Source: Lentzea aerocolonigenes (GTDB taxonomy: Bacteria > Actinomycetota > Actinomycetes > Mycobacteriales > Pseudonocardiaceae). From it: a stretch of DNA of 64,000 nucleotides. Shown here in pieces: positions 26,386 to 34,469 of the stretch. Numbering within the stretch: the first letter of the stretch is position 1; every line of letters begins with the position of its first letter. A program made the translations under genes and the position numbers. The notes below the pieces were generated by a model. It had not been told where the DNA came from. It did not search any database and was given only the letters and a program-made list of their open reading frames with translations. Location: positions 62,001-126,000 of the forward strand of contig NZ_JYJG01000016.1 of the NCBI RefSeq assembly GCF_000955955.1. The letters are read 5' to 3'.

Positions 26386-27774
26386 ATGGGCTGGAAACGT
26401 CTTGCCGCTGTGGCAGCGGTCGCGGGCCTCGCGCTCCTGACCTCTCCCACGACGGCGACAGCAGTCGGCGTCAAGGGCATCGGTCACAACGCGTCAGAGC
26501 GCCAGCCCCACGCCGTGCCGGGCAGCGAGTGGCACGGGTCGTACATCTACCAGGACAAGCAGGTGTGGTGCGTGCAGTACGCGCTGCCCGCACCGGACAG
26601 CACCGTCCCCTACAAGGAAGGTGACTCGCTGCGGACGAAGGCGGGCAAGGAGCTCGCGCCCGACGTCGCGGCGAACATCTCCTACCTGCTGCTGCGCTAC
26701 TCCACGACCAAGTCGCCGGACGAGGCCGCCGCGCTCGCGCACCTGCTGCACACCTGGACCTCCCCGGTCGACGGCGCGGTGCGGCTCGACACGGACGACC
26801 AGAAGCTCCTCGCCTACGACAGCGCCTTCTACGCCTCGAAGCTGCCGCCGTCCGTCATGGACGCGGTCGCGCGCATGAAGGCCGACGCCGAGGCCAACCG
26901 CGGCCCGTGGGCGCTCAGCGCCACCGCGCCGAAGGAACCGCTGATCATCGGCACCGAGTCGGACTGGACCGTGTCGCTGGTCAAGGCCAACGGCCAGGGC
27001 GTGCCGAAGGCGCCGATCAACTTCACGCTCGTCGACGCCACGCTGGTCGACGGCAGCGTCGGCGGCAAGGTCGAAACCGGCGCCGACGGCGGCCCGGCGA
27101 CCATCAAGATCGTCCCCACCGGCCCGAAGCCCTCCGTGGCGGCCGTGGCGGACTCCCCCGCGGACAAGCCGGTCGTGCACCAGCCGATCCCGACGGACAA
27201 CATGCAGCGCATGGTCACGACCGGCGGCGAGAAGAAGCTGACCGCGAACGCCAACGGCCTGGCCAAGACCGCTCCGGGCGCCGTGAAGATCACGAAGATC
27301 GACTCGGAGACCAAGAAGGCCATCGCCGGTGTCGCGCTGAAGGTCACGGCCAAGGACCAGACGTCGCCCGCGAAGAAGCAGGACGACACCGACCTGGTCG
27401 GCACCGACGGCAAGCCGATCGTGCTGCAGACCGGCGCCGACGGCACGGTCGAGGTTCCCGGCCTGCGCACCCCGCAGGAGATCTGCCTCGTCGAGGTGGC
27501 CGCGCCCAAGGGTTACGAGGAGTTCTTCGACCCGAAGTCGCCGCCCGCATCGTGCGGAACGGTCGCGGCGGGGCAGACGCTCGCGCTCGAACTGGTGAAC
27601 AAGCCGAACAAGCCGGTGGTGCCGAGCACGATCCCGGCCGGTCAGGACGGCAGCACGCCGGTCGCGACCGCGTCGTTCGACACGCAGCTGCGTCCGGGCC
27701 TGATGCTCGCGGTGGGTGGCCTGGTGCTGCTCGGTGCCGCGCTGGCAGGCTTCCTGGTGTGGCGCAGGCAGTGA
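26386..27774 (+). CDS. surface protein with pilin-like domain and C-terminal anchor
   Basis: 462 residues. The signal peptide is MGWKRLAAVAAVAGLALL..TTATA. The N-terminal ~200 residues resemble the thioester/adhesin-type domains of Gram-positive surface proteins (VWCVQYALPAPDST has a Cys; the later YLLLRYSTTKSPDEAAALAHLLHTW is helical). A C-terminal SpaA/Cna-B type module runs from about VKITKIDSETKKAIAGVALKV to LVNKPNKPVV. It ends with a membrane helix (LMLAVGGLVLLGAALAGFLVW) and the tail RRQ, like a sorting signal. However, there is no LPXTG or LAXTG before the helix. It is coupled to a sortase gene by a GTGA overlap. The ATG at 26386 is chosen for its signal peptide. Confidence 0.8.
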   Translation: MGWKRLAAVAAVAGLALLTSPTTATAVGVKGIGHNASERQPHAVPGSEWHGSYIYQDKQVWCVQYALPAPDSTVPYKEGDSLRTKAGKELAPDVAANISYLLLRYSTTKSPDEAAALAHLLHTWTSPVDGAVRLDTDDQKLLAYDSAFYASKLPPSVMDAVARMKADAEANRGPWALSATAPKEPLIIGTESDWTVSLVKANGQGVPKAPINFTLVDATLVDGSVGGKVETGADGGPATIKIVPTGPKPSVAAVADSPADKPVVHQPIPTDNMQRMVTTGGEKKLTANANGLAKTAPGAVKITKIDSETKKAIAGVALKVTAKDQTSPAKKQDDTDLVGTDGKPIVLQTGADGTVEVPGLRTPQEICLVEVAAPKGYEEFFDPKSPPASCGTVAAGQTLALELVNKPNKPVVPSTIPAGQDGSTPVATASFDTQLRPGLMLAVGGLVLLGAALAGFLVWRRQ

Positions 27775-28463
27775 GTCCCAAGGCTTTTCTGACCGGCGTG
27801 CTGGTGGCGGGAGTAGCCGCCACCAGCGTGCTGGTCAGCACGTCCGAGACCGAGGTCCTCAAGGGCCGCGCGCTCGCGGACGAGATCCCCGTGGTCGGGG
27901 CCGGCCCGGTCGCGGACAGCCTGAGCACCGGCCGCGGCGCCGACCTCACCGGACTGATCGGCGGGGCGAACACGGCCAAGGCCAAGCCCGCCGACCCGAC
28001 CCAGCAACAGCCCGCGCCACCGAAAGCGGGTCCGGGCTCGGTCAAGCTCCCCGCGGGCGGCACGGCCACGCTGGTCCGCCGCGAGGTCAAGGACGGCGTG
28101 CTGCCCGTTCCGGACGGCATCGGCGAGGCGACCTGGTGGGGCACCGAGCTGGCGGGTTCCGAGGGTGCGACAGTCCTCGCCGGGCACGTCGACTGGAAGG
28201 GCGCCAAGGGTCCCTTCGCCGAGCTGTGGCAGGCGCAGAACGGTCGTGAGGTCGTGATCGCGGACAGCGCCGGGAAGCAGTTCACGTTCCGGATCACCCA
28301 GATAGAGACTGTCCGAAAGGACGAACTTCCGGCCCGCGCCGTCGAGTTCTTCGGCCCGCGCGGCCCGCACCGGTTGGTGCTGGTCACCTGTGGTGGCACC
28401 TGGATCGGCGGGCAGAAGGGCTACGAGGCGAACCGAGTGGTGATCGCCGAACCCGTTGGGTGA
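27771..28463 (+). CDS. class E/F-type sortase
   Basis: Membrane-anchored transpeptidase of 230 residues. After an N-terminal signal anchor (AFLTGVLVAGVAATSVLV) and a Pro/Ala linker comes the sortase domain. The catalytic His is in VLAGHVDWKG, the nucleophilic Cys in VLVTCGGTW and the Arg in YEANRVVIAEP. The GTG at 27771 overlaps the stop of the surface-protein gene, so that protein is the obvious substrate although it lacks a standard motif. The class cannot be settled from sequence alone. Confidence 0.9.
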   Translation: MSPKAFLTGVLVAGVAATSVLVSTSETEVLKGRALADEIPVVGAGPVADSLSTGRGADLTGLIGGANTAKAKPADPTQQQPAPPKAGPGSVKLPAGGTATLVRREVKDGVLPVPDGIGEATWWGTELAGSEGATVLAGHVDWKGAKGPFAELWQAQNGREVVIADSAGKQFTFRITQIETVRKDELPARAVEFFGPRGPHRLVLVTCGGTWIGGQKGYEANRVVIAEPVG

Positions 28464-28502
28464 TGAAGCAACCCCTTCGGGTGACCATCCGTCTCCTTTA
28501 GT

Positions 28503-29669
28503 GTGAAACGGTGGGGATGGTTGACCACGGGCGTGGCCCTCGCGCTGGCTCTCGCGCTGGTGATGACTCTGGGGCCGCACAAGGACCAGGAGAGCCAGGC
28601 GGACTCCGGCCCCTTACCGATGGCGCCGCGACTGCCCACCCCCAAGGACGCCGGCCCGACGCCGACGGTGCCCGCCCCCACCGCCGCCCAGTTGCAGAAG
28701 CAGCCGTGGATGCACAAACTCGCGCCCGGTGAGAAGCCACCGCAGTTCGTGCTGTTCTCGTTCGACGGCGCGGTGTCCAAGCAGCACTGGGACAAGGTCC
28801 TGCCGATCGCCCGGCAGAAGAACGCGCACGTGACGGGTCTGCTGTCCGGCGTGTACATGCTCGCGGACCAGGACGCGAACCAGTACCAGCCGCCGGCCGG
28901 GCTCAAGCGCGGTGCGAACGACATCTCGTTCGGCGGCAGCAGGCAGGACATCGCCGCCCGGATCGGCTACCTCAACCAGGTGATCGACGAAGGCCACGAG
29001 ATCGGCACGCACTACAACGGCCACTTCTGCTCCGGCGGCACCCAGCCGTCGGTCGACAAGTGGAACACCGACGCGTGGAACCAGGAGCTCGACCAGTTCA
29101 AGCAGATCGTGGACCAGGCGCGCGCCGCCGGGTTCAAGCTGCCGGCCGACGCCGTCCGGGGTGGACGGACGCCGTGCCTGGAAGGCGTGTGGGACCAGGC
29201 TTTCCCGGCGATGGCCGCGCACGGCCTGGTCTACGACACCAGCAAGGTCGCGCTCGGTGTGCAGTGGCCGTCCGTCCAAAACGGAGTGTACGAGTTCCCG
29301 ATGCCCGAGGTGAGGGTTCCCGCGCTGGGCAAGCAGGTCGTCATGATGGACTTCAACCTCTGGTACTCGCTCAACGGCGCCCAGGAGCAGCCGGAGCGCG
29401 CGCCCGAGTTCACCCAGATCGTCTTCGACACCTACAAGTCGGTGCACCAGGCGGCGCTGAACGGCAACCGCGCGCCGCTCGTGGTCGGCAACCACTTCAA
29501 CGAGTGGAACGGATCGGCGTTCTCCAGCGCGATGGAGCAGTTCCTCGGGTACGTGTGCGACAAGCCGGAGACGGTGTGCGCCACCTACACCGAGGTGATC
29601 CAGTGGATGCAGCTGCAGGATCCTGCGGTGCTGGACCAGCTCCGCAAGATGCCCGCCGCGCGCAACTAG
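28503..29669 (+). CDS. secreted polysaccharide deacetylase-like protein
   Basis: 388 residues with an N-terminal signal anchor (LTTGVALALALALVMTL) and a Pro/Thr-rich linker. The body resembles the NodB/polysaccharide deacetylase barrel: FVLFSFDGAVS near residue 80 corresponds to the first catalytic motif and EIGTHYNGHFC to the second. The first motif has Asp-Gly in place of the usual Asp-Asp, so catalysis may be altered. It starts at a GTG with no clear ribosome-binding site, 39 bp after the sortase, and contains a TTA codon at 28614-28616. The context suggests cell-surface glycan work with the sortase substrate. Confidence 0.75.
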   Translation: MKRWGWLTTGVALALALALVMTLGPHKDQESQADSGPLPMAPRLPTPKDAGPTPTVPAPTAAQLQKQPWMHKLAPGEKPPQFVLFSFDGAVSKQHWDKVLPIARQKNAHVTGLLSGVYMLADQDANQYQPPAGLKRGANDISFGGSRQDIAARIGYLNQVIDEGHEIGTHYNGHFCSGGTQPSVDKWNTDAWNQELDQFKQIVDQARAAGFKLPADAVRGGRTPCLEGVWDQAFPAMAAHGLVYDTSKVALGVQWPSVQNGVYEFPMPEVRVPALGKQVVMMDFNLWYSLNGAQEQPERAPEFTQIVFDTYKSVHQAALNGNRAPLVVGNHFNEWNGSAFSSAMEQFLGYVCDKPETVCATYTEVIQWMQLQDPAVLDQLRKMPAARN

Positions 29670-29695
29670 GTCCCCCATCCGTGTTTGCGGACCGC

Positions 29696-29742
29696 ACGCG
29701 GGGACCTTTCGTCCTGCAGGAGAGGACGAAGGGTCCCCGCGT
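29696..29742. terminator. strong bidirectional terminator
   Basis: A 20-bp stem with one wobble (29696-29715 with 29723-29742) and a 7-nt loop separates the convergent deacetylase-like and sugar dehydrogenase genes. Confidence 0.85.
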
Positions 29743-29766
29743 CAAATCAAGGTCAGACCGAACGGG

Positions 29767-30804
29767 TTAGCCGTCGGTTGAGAGGATGCGGTCGTCGGTC
29801 GCACCCGGCGAGCCGTTGTTGTCCTGGTTCGAGGTGCTCAGCCACAAGGTGCCGTCCGGGGCGGCGGCGACTGCGCGGACACGGCCGTAGCCGGTGAAGA
29901 CGGACTGCGGGGTGCCGAGCGAGGTGCCGTTCACCGGGATCTTCCACACGCGCTTGCCCGTGACCGCGCCGATGTACAGCGCGCCCTTGTACAGCGCGAT
30001 GCCGGTCGGTCCGGCTTCCTTGTTGCTCCACGTCTTGACCGGGTTGGTCATGCCGGCGACGTTGCAGTTGCCTTCGCAGTTCGGCCAGCCGTAGTTCTTG
30101 CCGGCCTCGATCTTGTTCAGCTCGTCGGTCTTCGAGTCGCCGAACTCGGTGGCGTACGCGGTGGTGCCGATCCACGTGATGCCCTGGACGTTGCGGTGGC
30201 CGATCGAGTAGACGATGCTGCCGGCGCGAGGGTTGCCGGCAGCGGGCTTACCCGCCGTGTCGAAGCGGAGAACCTTGCCGCCCAACGAGTTCCAGTTCTG
30301 CGCGTTCGGCTTGTTCTGGCCGTCGCCGGTGGTCGCCCACAGGAAGCCGTCCGGACCGAACTCGAGGCCGCCGCCGTTGTGGTAGGTGTTCTTCGGGATT
30401 CCGGTGACGATCGGCTCCGGTGTGCCACCGATCTTCATCTTGGCGACGCGGTTGTCGTTCGCCGTCGAGTAGTAGATGAAAACCGTGTTGTCCGTCGCGA
30501 AGGACTTCGACAGGGCGAGACCGAGCAGGCCGCCTTCACCGCCGGTCGTCTGGGCCTGTTCCACCGTGTCCAGAGTGGTCACGGTGGTGCCCTTGATCTT
30601 CTTGATCTTCTTGGTGTCCCGCTCGGTGAAGATGCCGCTGCCATCAGGCGCGAACTCGATGTCCCACGGGATGTCGAGCTTGGTGGCGAGCGTCCGCACG
30701 GCCTGGGCGCTTGGCCCGTCCTGCGCGGAGGCTCCGGGGATCACGCAGAGGGATGCGGCCACAGCAGTACAGGCTGCCGCGACCGCGATACGACGAGCAC
30801 GCAT
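29767..30804 (-). CDS. secreted PQQ-dependent sugar dehydrogenase, copy 1
   Basis: 345 residues: a signal peptide (MRARRIAVAAACTAVAAS..GASA), then a six-bladed beta-propeller of the glucose/sorbosone dehydrogenase family. Conserved stretches include IPWDIEFAPDGSGIF, GGEGGLLGLALS, HNGGGLEFGPDGFLW, the GDGQNKPNAQNWNSLGGKVLR calcium/PQQ region, and YSIGHRNVQG. It would oxidise sugars or aldehydes outside the membrane. It lies close to the PQQ biosynthesis genes. A pair of cysteines in WPNCEGNCN is shared with copy 2. Confidence 0.9.
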   Translation of the reverse strand: MRARRIAVAAACTAVAASLCVIPGASAQDGPSAQAVRTLATKLDIPWDIEFAPDGSGIFTERDTKKIKKIKGTTVTTLDTVEQAQTTGGEGGLLGLALSKSFATDNTVFIYYSTANDNRVAKMKIGGTPEPIVTGIPKNTYHNGGGLEFGPDGFLWATTGDGQNKPNAQNWNSLGGKVLRFDTAGKPAAGNPRAGSIVYSIGHRNVQGITWIGTTAYATEFGDSKTDELNKIEAGKNYGWPNCEGNCNVAGMTNPVKTWSNKEAGPTGIALYKGALYIGAVTGKRVWKIPVNGTSLGTPQSVFTGYGRVRAVAAAPDGTLWLSTSNQDNNGSPGATDDRILSTDG

Positions 30805-30915
30805 GTGTGCTCTCCTTTGGGTCCGCTCGTAATTAGGCTGCGGCGGCGGCGTTGCAGGGCGTATTTACCCAATCACACATCGGAGTAACCCACAACGGTC
30901 ATCGGATGTCTCGGG

Positions 30916-30952
30916 ACGCTCCTCGCCTCCGAGCGGGTGAGGCGAGGAGCGT
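30916..30952. terminator. hairpin terminator after sugar dehydrogenase copy 2
   Basis: A perfect 13-bp stem, ACGCTCCTCGCCT with AGGCGAGGAGCGT, around an 11-nt loop. It starts 33 bp after the stop of the copy-2 gene on the minus strand. Confidence 0.7.
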
Positions 30953-30984
30953 TCTCAACTACCCGAGGTAGCCGAGCTTGAAGA

Positions 30985-31992
30985 TCAGGACCCGTCGGCG
31001 ATGTGGATACCGCCGGGCGTGATCACCCAGAGTGACCCGTCGGGACCCGCGACCTCGTCCCGCGTGCGGCCGAGGCTGGTGTAGATCTTGCCGCCGTTGC
31101 CGCTGGTGTCGAGCTTGTACGTGCCGCCCTTCAGCGACGCCATGTACAGCGAGCCCTTGTAGGTCGTGATGCCAGACGGGGTGGCGGACGAGGTCGGCCA
31201 CTGCTTGACCGGGTTGGTCATGCCCGCGGTGTTGCAGGAGCCCTCGCACTTCGGCCAGCCGTAGTTCTTGCCGGCCTCGATCTTGTTGAGCTCGTCGACC
31301 TTGCTGGCGCCGATGTCGGAGACGTAGAGCTGGCTGCCGACCCAGGTCAGGCCCTGCACGTTGCGGTGGCCGTAGGAGTAGACGAGCGAGTTGAAAGGGT
31401 TGCCGGGCGCGGGCTTGCCGTCCTTGGTCACGCGCAGGACCTTGCCGCCCAACGAGTTCTTGTTCTGCGCGTTGTCACCGTTCTGACCGTCACCTGTCCC
31501 GGCGTAGAGGAAGCCGTCGGGACCGAACTTGATGCGGCCGCCGTGGTGGAAGTCCGAGCCGCGCGGGATGCCGGTGACGATGGGCTTCGGTGCGCCGCCG
31601 CCGATCTGCCAGGTGGCGATCCGGTTGTCGCTTCCGGTGGTGTAGTAGAGGAAGAGCGTCTTGTCCGCGGCGTACGAGGGCGACACCGCGATGCCGAGCA
31701 GACCGGCTTCCTTGGTCACCGAGACGCCCGGGATGTCCCCGACCTTGGTGACCTTGCCGTCCTTGGTGATGGTGGAGACGGTCTTGGCGTCCTTCTGCGT
31801 GAAGATGCCGGTGCCGTCCGGCAGGAAGTCGATGCTCCAGGCCTGCTTGAGGCCGCTGGCGATGGTCTTCACGGCCATCGTGCCGACTTGGTCACTCTTC
31901 GCGCCGCTCTCGGCCGCGGACGCCAGCGTGCCGCTGGACAGTCCTGCCGCGAGTGCGAGGACGCCGACGTAAGCACTTCGACGAGCACCCAT
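30985..31992 (-). CDS. secreted PQQ-dependent sugar dehydrogenase, copy 2
   Basis: 335 residues, clearly a paralogue of the neighbouring copy 1. It shares the GKVLRVTKDGKPAPGNPF, YSYGHRNVQGLTW, KVDELNKIEAGKNYGWPKCEGSCN and AGMTNPVKQWP stretches in the same order. The signal peptide is MGARRSAYVGVLALAAGLSSG. Tandem duplication is the simplest origin, and the signal peptides and propeller ends have diverged most. It ends with a terminator before copy 1, so the two are probably separate transcripts. Its 5' region faces the pqq operon. Confidence 0.9.
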   Translation of the reverse strand: MGARRSAYVGVLALAAGLSSGTLASAAESGAKSDQVGTMAVKTIASGLKQAWSIDFLPDGTGIFTQKDAKTVSTITKDGKVTKVGDIPGVSVTKEAGLLGIAVSPSYAADKTLFLYYTTGSDNRIATWQIGGGAPKPIVTGIPRGSDFHHGGRIKFGPDGFLYAGTGDGQNGDNAQNKNSLGGKVLRVTKDGKPAPGNPFNSLVYSYGHRNVQGLTWVGSQLYVSDIGASKVDELNKIEAGKNYGWPKCEGSCNTAGMTNPVKQWPTSSATPSGITTYKGSLYMASLKGGTYKLDTSGNGGKIYTSLGRTRDEVAGPDGSLWVITPGGIHIADGS

Positions 31993-32004
31993 TGTGCTGA
32001 CCCC

Positions 32005-32097
32005 TCAAACTTTCGCGTCGGTGCGGCGACGGAAGAGGGCCTTCAGATACAACCACGGTGTGTAGTCGGCGCCGAATCCGCCGATCAGGTAACCCAT
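32005..32097 (-). CDS. possible 30-residue leader or small protein ahead of the dehydrogenase
   Basis: Uncertain. An ATG at 32097 opens 30 codons ending TGA 12 bp before the copy-2 ATG. Third positions are G/C in about 23 of 30 codons. The peptide starts MGYLIGGFGADYTPW and ends in a basic FRRRTDAKV. No good ribosome-binding site is visible, so leaderless translation would be needed. It could be a regulatory leader or a short membrane-active peptide, or chance. Confidence 0.35.
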   Translation of the reverse strand: MGYLIGGFGADYTPWLYLKALFRRRTDAKV

Positions 32098-32236
32098 CCG
32101 ATGACTTTAGGTAACTTTATGTACGGTCTAGACCTTGACCGCTCGCACGACATACGGTGTGGTTCGCCGCCGCGCCCCCACGGAAGTGCCGCGTGCCCGC
32201 TTCGGGCCCGCAGGCCAGGACCCGAGGAGTTGCGCC
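32098..32236. promoter_or_regulatory. divergent promoter region between the dehydrogenase and pqqA
   Basis: It contains a perfect 10-bp palindrome GGTCTAGACC at 32125-32134 in an AT-rich setting (TTTAGGTAACTTTATGTAC precedes it), plus TTGACC right after. A GAGGAG site precedes pqqA. The palindrome is a candidate operator coordinating cofactor and enzyme genes. Confidence 0.4.
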
Positions 32237-32359
32237 ATGAACGTTGCCGTCACCGCTACCGAGCAGAAGCTTCCCGAGGTCAAGCGCGAGTGGGTCAAGC
32301 CCGACTTCCGCGACTTCGAGACGCCGATGGAGGTCACCGCCTACGCAGCTCGCAGCTGA
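32237..32359 (+). CDS. pqqA: PQQ precursor peptide PqqA
   Basis: 40 residues. The conserved E-V-T-x-Y core occurs as MEVTAY near residues 31-36; its Glu and Tyr are the atoms that become PQQ. The leader has the usual acidic/basic mix (KREWVKPDFRDFETP), including the W-x-K-P motif seen in many PqqA peptides. GAGGAG lies 7 bp before the ATG. Confidence 0.93.
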   Translation: MNVAVTATEQKLPEVKREWVKPDFRDFETPMEVTAYAARS

Positions 32360-32426
32360 CGTCAGGCTTCGCCGGGGTTGCCGCCTTCCGCGGAAACCCC
32401 GGCCCCACTCCGAGGAGTTTCCGCCC

Positions 32427-33122
32427 ATGTCTGCCGTGCCCGCCGAGGAGTTCGTCGCCGAGCTCCGCGCCCTCGCCCCCCGGTACTGGGACAGCCATCC
32501 GTTCCACCTGCGCATGCACGCGGGCCAGCTGAGCAAGCACGAGCTGCAGGCGTGGGCCGCGAACCGCTGGTACTACCAGCGCTGCATCGCGCAGAAGGAC
32601 GCCGCGATCCTCTCGAACTGCCCGTTGCCCGAGATCCGCCGCCAGTGGCGGGAGCGGATCATCTGGCACGACGGCACTCAGCCGGGTGAGGGCGGCGCCG
32701 AGAACTGGATCCGCCTCGCGGAAGCCGTTGGGCTGACGCGGGAAGAGGTGCTCGACGAACGCCATGTGCTGCCCGGCACCCGGTTCGCCGTCGACGCCTA
32801 CGTGAACTTCGCGCGCACGCAGCCGTGGGTCGTCGGAATCGCGTCCGGCCTGACCGAGATGTTCTCCGGTGCGTTGATGCGCAAGCGTTTGGCGGCGTTG
32901 CGGGAGCAGTACCCGTGGATCGCCGAGGAGGGTTTCGCCTACTTCACCAACCGCATCCAGGCGGTGGCCGGTGAGGGACGGGCCACTTTGGACATCGTGG
33001 TCGAGCACTCGCTGACCCGTGAGCAGCAGTTGGCGGCCGTGGCGGCGCTGTCGTTCAAGTGCGACGTGCTGCGGGCCGTGCTGGACGCCGTCGACTACTA
33101 CTCGGGCAAGGGCAAGCCGTGA
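32427..33122 (+). CDS. pqqC: pyrroloquinoline-quinone synthase PqqC
   Basis: Cofactorless oxidase that performs the final ring closure and eight-electron oxidation to PQQ. 231 residues of an all-helical haem-oxygenase-like fold, with signatures HPFHLRMHAGQLSKHELQAW, NRWYYQRCIAQKDAAIL and TLDIVVEHS. GAGGAG precedes the ATG at 32427. It overlaps pqqD. Confidence 0.95.
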   Translation: MSAVPAEEFVAELRALAPRYWDSHPFHLRMHAGQLSKHELQAWAANRWYYQRCIAQKDAAILSNCPLPEIRRQWRERIIWHDGTQPGEGGAENWIRLAEAVGLTREEVLDERHVLPGTRFAVDAYVNFARTQPWVVGIASGLTEMFSGALMRKRLAALREQYPWIAEEGFAYFTNRIQAVAGEGRATLDIVVEHSLTREQQLAAVAALSFKCDVLRAVLDAVDYYSGKGKP

Positions 33123-33397
33123 CGTCCGTGGTCGCGCTGGACGCCGTGCCGCACATCCGGCGCGGCGTGAAGTGCACTTACGACCAGATCCGCGAGTCGC
33201 ACGTCGTCTTGTTCCCCGAGGGTGTGCTCGTGTTGAACGAGACCGCTGCTTCTGTTGTGGCGCTTTGTGATGGCGTGCGGTCGGTCGGGGAGATCGCGTT
33301 GTCGTTGGGCGATGTGTACGCGGGTGTGGAGCCTGAGGACATCGCCGGACTGGTGGCGCGGCTGGTCGAGCGGAGGGTGGTGGACGTCGATGGCTGA
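33119..33397 (+). CDS. pqqD: PQQ peptide chaperone PqqD
   Basis: 92 residues, a RiPP-recognition-element protein that holds PqqA for PqqE. Typical stretches are LFPEGVLVLNETAASVVALCDG and LVARLVERRVV. A GTG at 33119 overlaps the pqqC stop; its end overlaps pqqE by 8 bp. It is a separate protein here and not fused to pqqC. Confidence 0.93.
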   Translation: MTSVVALDAVPHIRRGVKCTYDQIRESHVVLFPEGVLVLNETAASVVALCDGVRSVGEIALSLGDVYAGVEPEDIAGLVARLVERRVVDVDG

Positions 33398-34469
33398 GGC
33401 ACCGTTCGGCCTGCTGGCCGAGCTGACGCACCGATGCCCGTTGCAGTGCGGTTACTGCTCGAACCCCGTCGAGCTGGTGAAGCGCAACGCCGAGCTGGAC
33501 ACCGAGTCGTGGCGGCGTGTTTTCGACCAGGCCCGGTCGCTGGGAGCGTTGCAGATCCACCTGTCGGGCGGCGAACCGTTGCTGCGGCCGGACCTGCCGG
33601 AGCTGGTGGTGCACGCGAACAGCCTCGGCTGCTACGTCAACCTGGTCACCTCGGGAGTGGGACTCTCGCGGGACCGGTTGCGGGACCTGGCTTCGCGCGG
33701 TGTCGACCACGTGCAGCTCTCCCTGCAGGACGCGACCCGTGAGGGCAACGACCGGATCGCGGGCATCAAGGCGTTCGACCGGAAGGTGGAGGCCGCGGCC
33801 CACATCCGGGAGGAAGGCCTGCCACTCACCGTCAACACGGTGCTGCACCGGCAGAACCTCGACAACATCGCGGGAATCATCGCGATGGCCGAGGAGATGG
33901 GCGCGGAACGGCTGGAGCTGGCCAACACCCAGTACTACGGCTGGGCGCTGCGCAACCGCGCGGTACTGCTGCCCACTCGCGAACAGCTTTCGGTGGCGGA
34001 CCCGATCGTCGCCGCGGCGCAGGAACGTCTGCGCGGCCGGATGGAGATCGTCTACGTCATCGCGGACTACCACGAGGCTCATCCCAAGCCGTGCATGTAC
34101 GGGTGGGGTGCGCGGCAGCTGACCGTGGCACCGAACGGCGACGTGCTCCCCTGTCCGGCCGCCACGGTGATCTCGTCGCTGAAGATCGAGAACGTACGGG
34201 ACTCGTCGTTGCACGACATCTGGTACGACTCGCCGTCGTTCAACGCCTTCCGCGGCTTCGAGTGGATGAAGGACCCGTGCCGCTCGTGCCCGCGCAAGGA
34301 GATCGACTTCGGCGGGTGCCGGTGTCAGGCTTTCCAGCTGACCGGTGATGCCGCGAACACCGACCCGGTTTGTTCGCTGTCGCCTGACCGGTCCACTGTG
34401 GACCTGATCCTGGAGACCGAGATGACGCCTTCGGTCGTGCCCGCGATGGCCATGAGGAAGATGAGTTGA
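33390..34469 (+). CDS. pqqE: radical SAM enzyme PqqE
   Basis: Links the Glu and Tyr side chains of PqqA. 359 residues. The radical-SAM cluster motif CPLQCGYC is at residues 15-22, and the C-terminal SPASM domain carries further cysteines (KPCMYGWG, VLPCPAA, DPCRSCPRKEIDFGGCRC). The ATG at 33390 lies inside the end of pqqD. Confidence 0.95.
   Translation: MAEAPFGLLAELTHRCPLQCGYCSNPVELVKRNAELDTESWRRVFDQARSLGALQIHLSGGEPLLRPDLPELVVHANSLGCYVNLVTSGVGLSRDRLRDLASRGVDHVQLSLQDATREGNDRIAGIKAFDRKVEAAAHIREEGLPLTVNTVLHRQNLDNIAGIIAMAEEMGAERLELANTQYYGWALRNRAVLLPTREQLSVADPIVAAAQERLRGRMEIVYVIADYHEAHPKPCMYGWGARQLTVAPNGDVLPCPAATVISSLKIENVRDSSLHDIWYDSPSFNAFRGFEWMKDPCRSCPRKEIDFGGCRCQAFQLTGDAANTDPVCSLSPDRSTVDLILETEMTPSVVPAMAMRKMS

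Noticed and set aside
32334..34214. 626-residue open frame on the minus strand
   Set aside because: Antisense to pqqC, pqqD and pqqE with shadow-frame composition.
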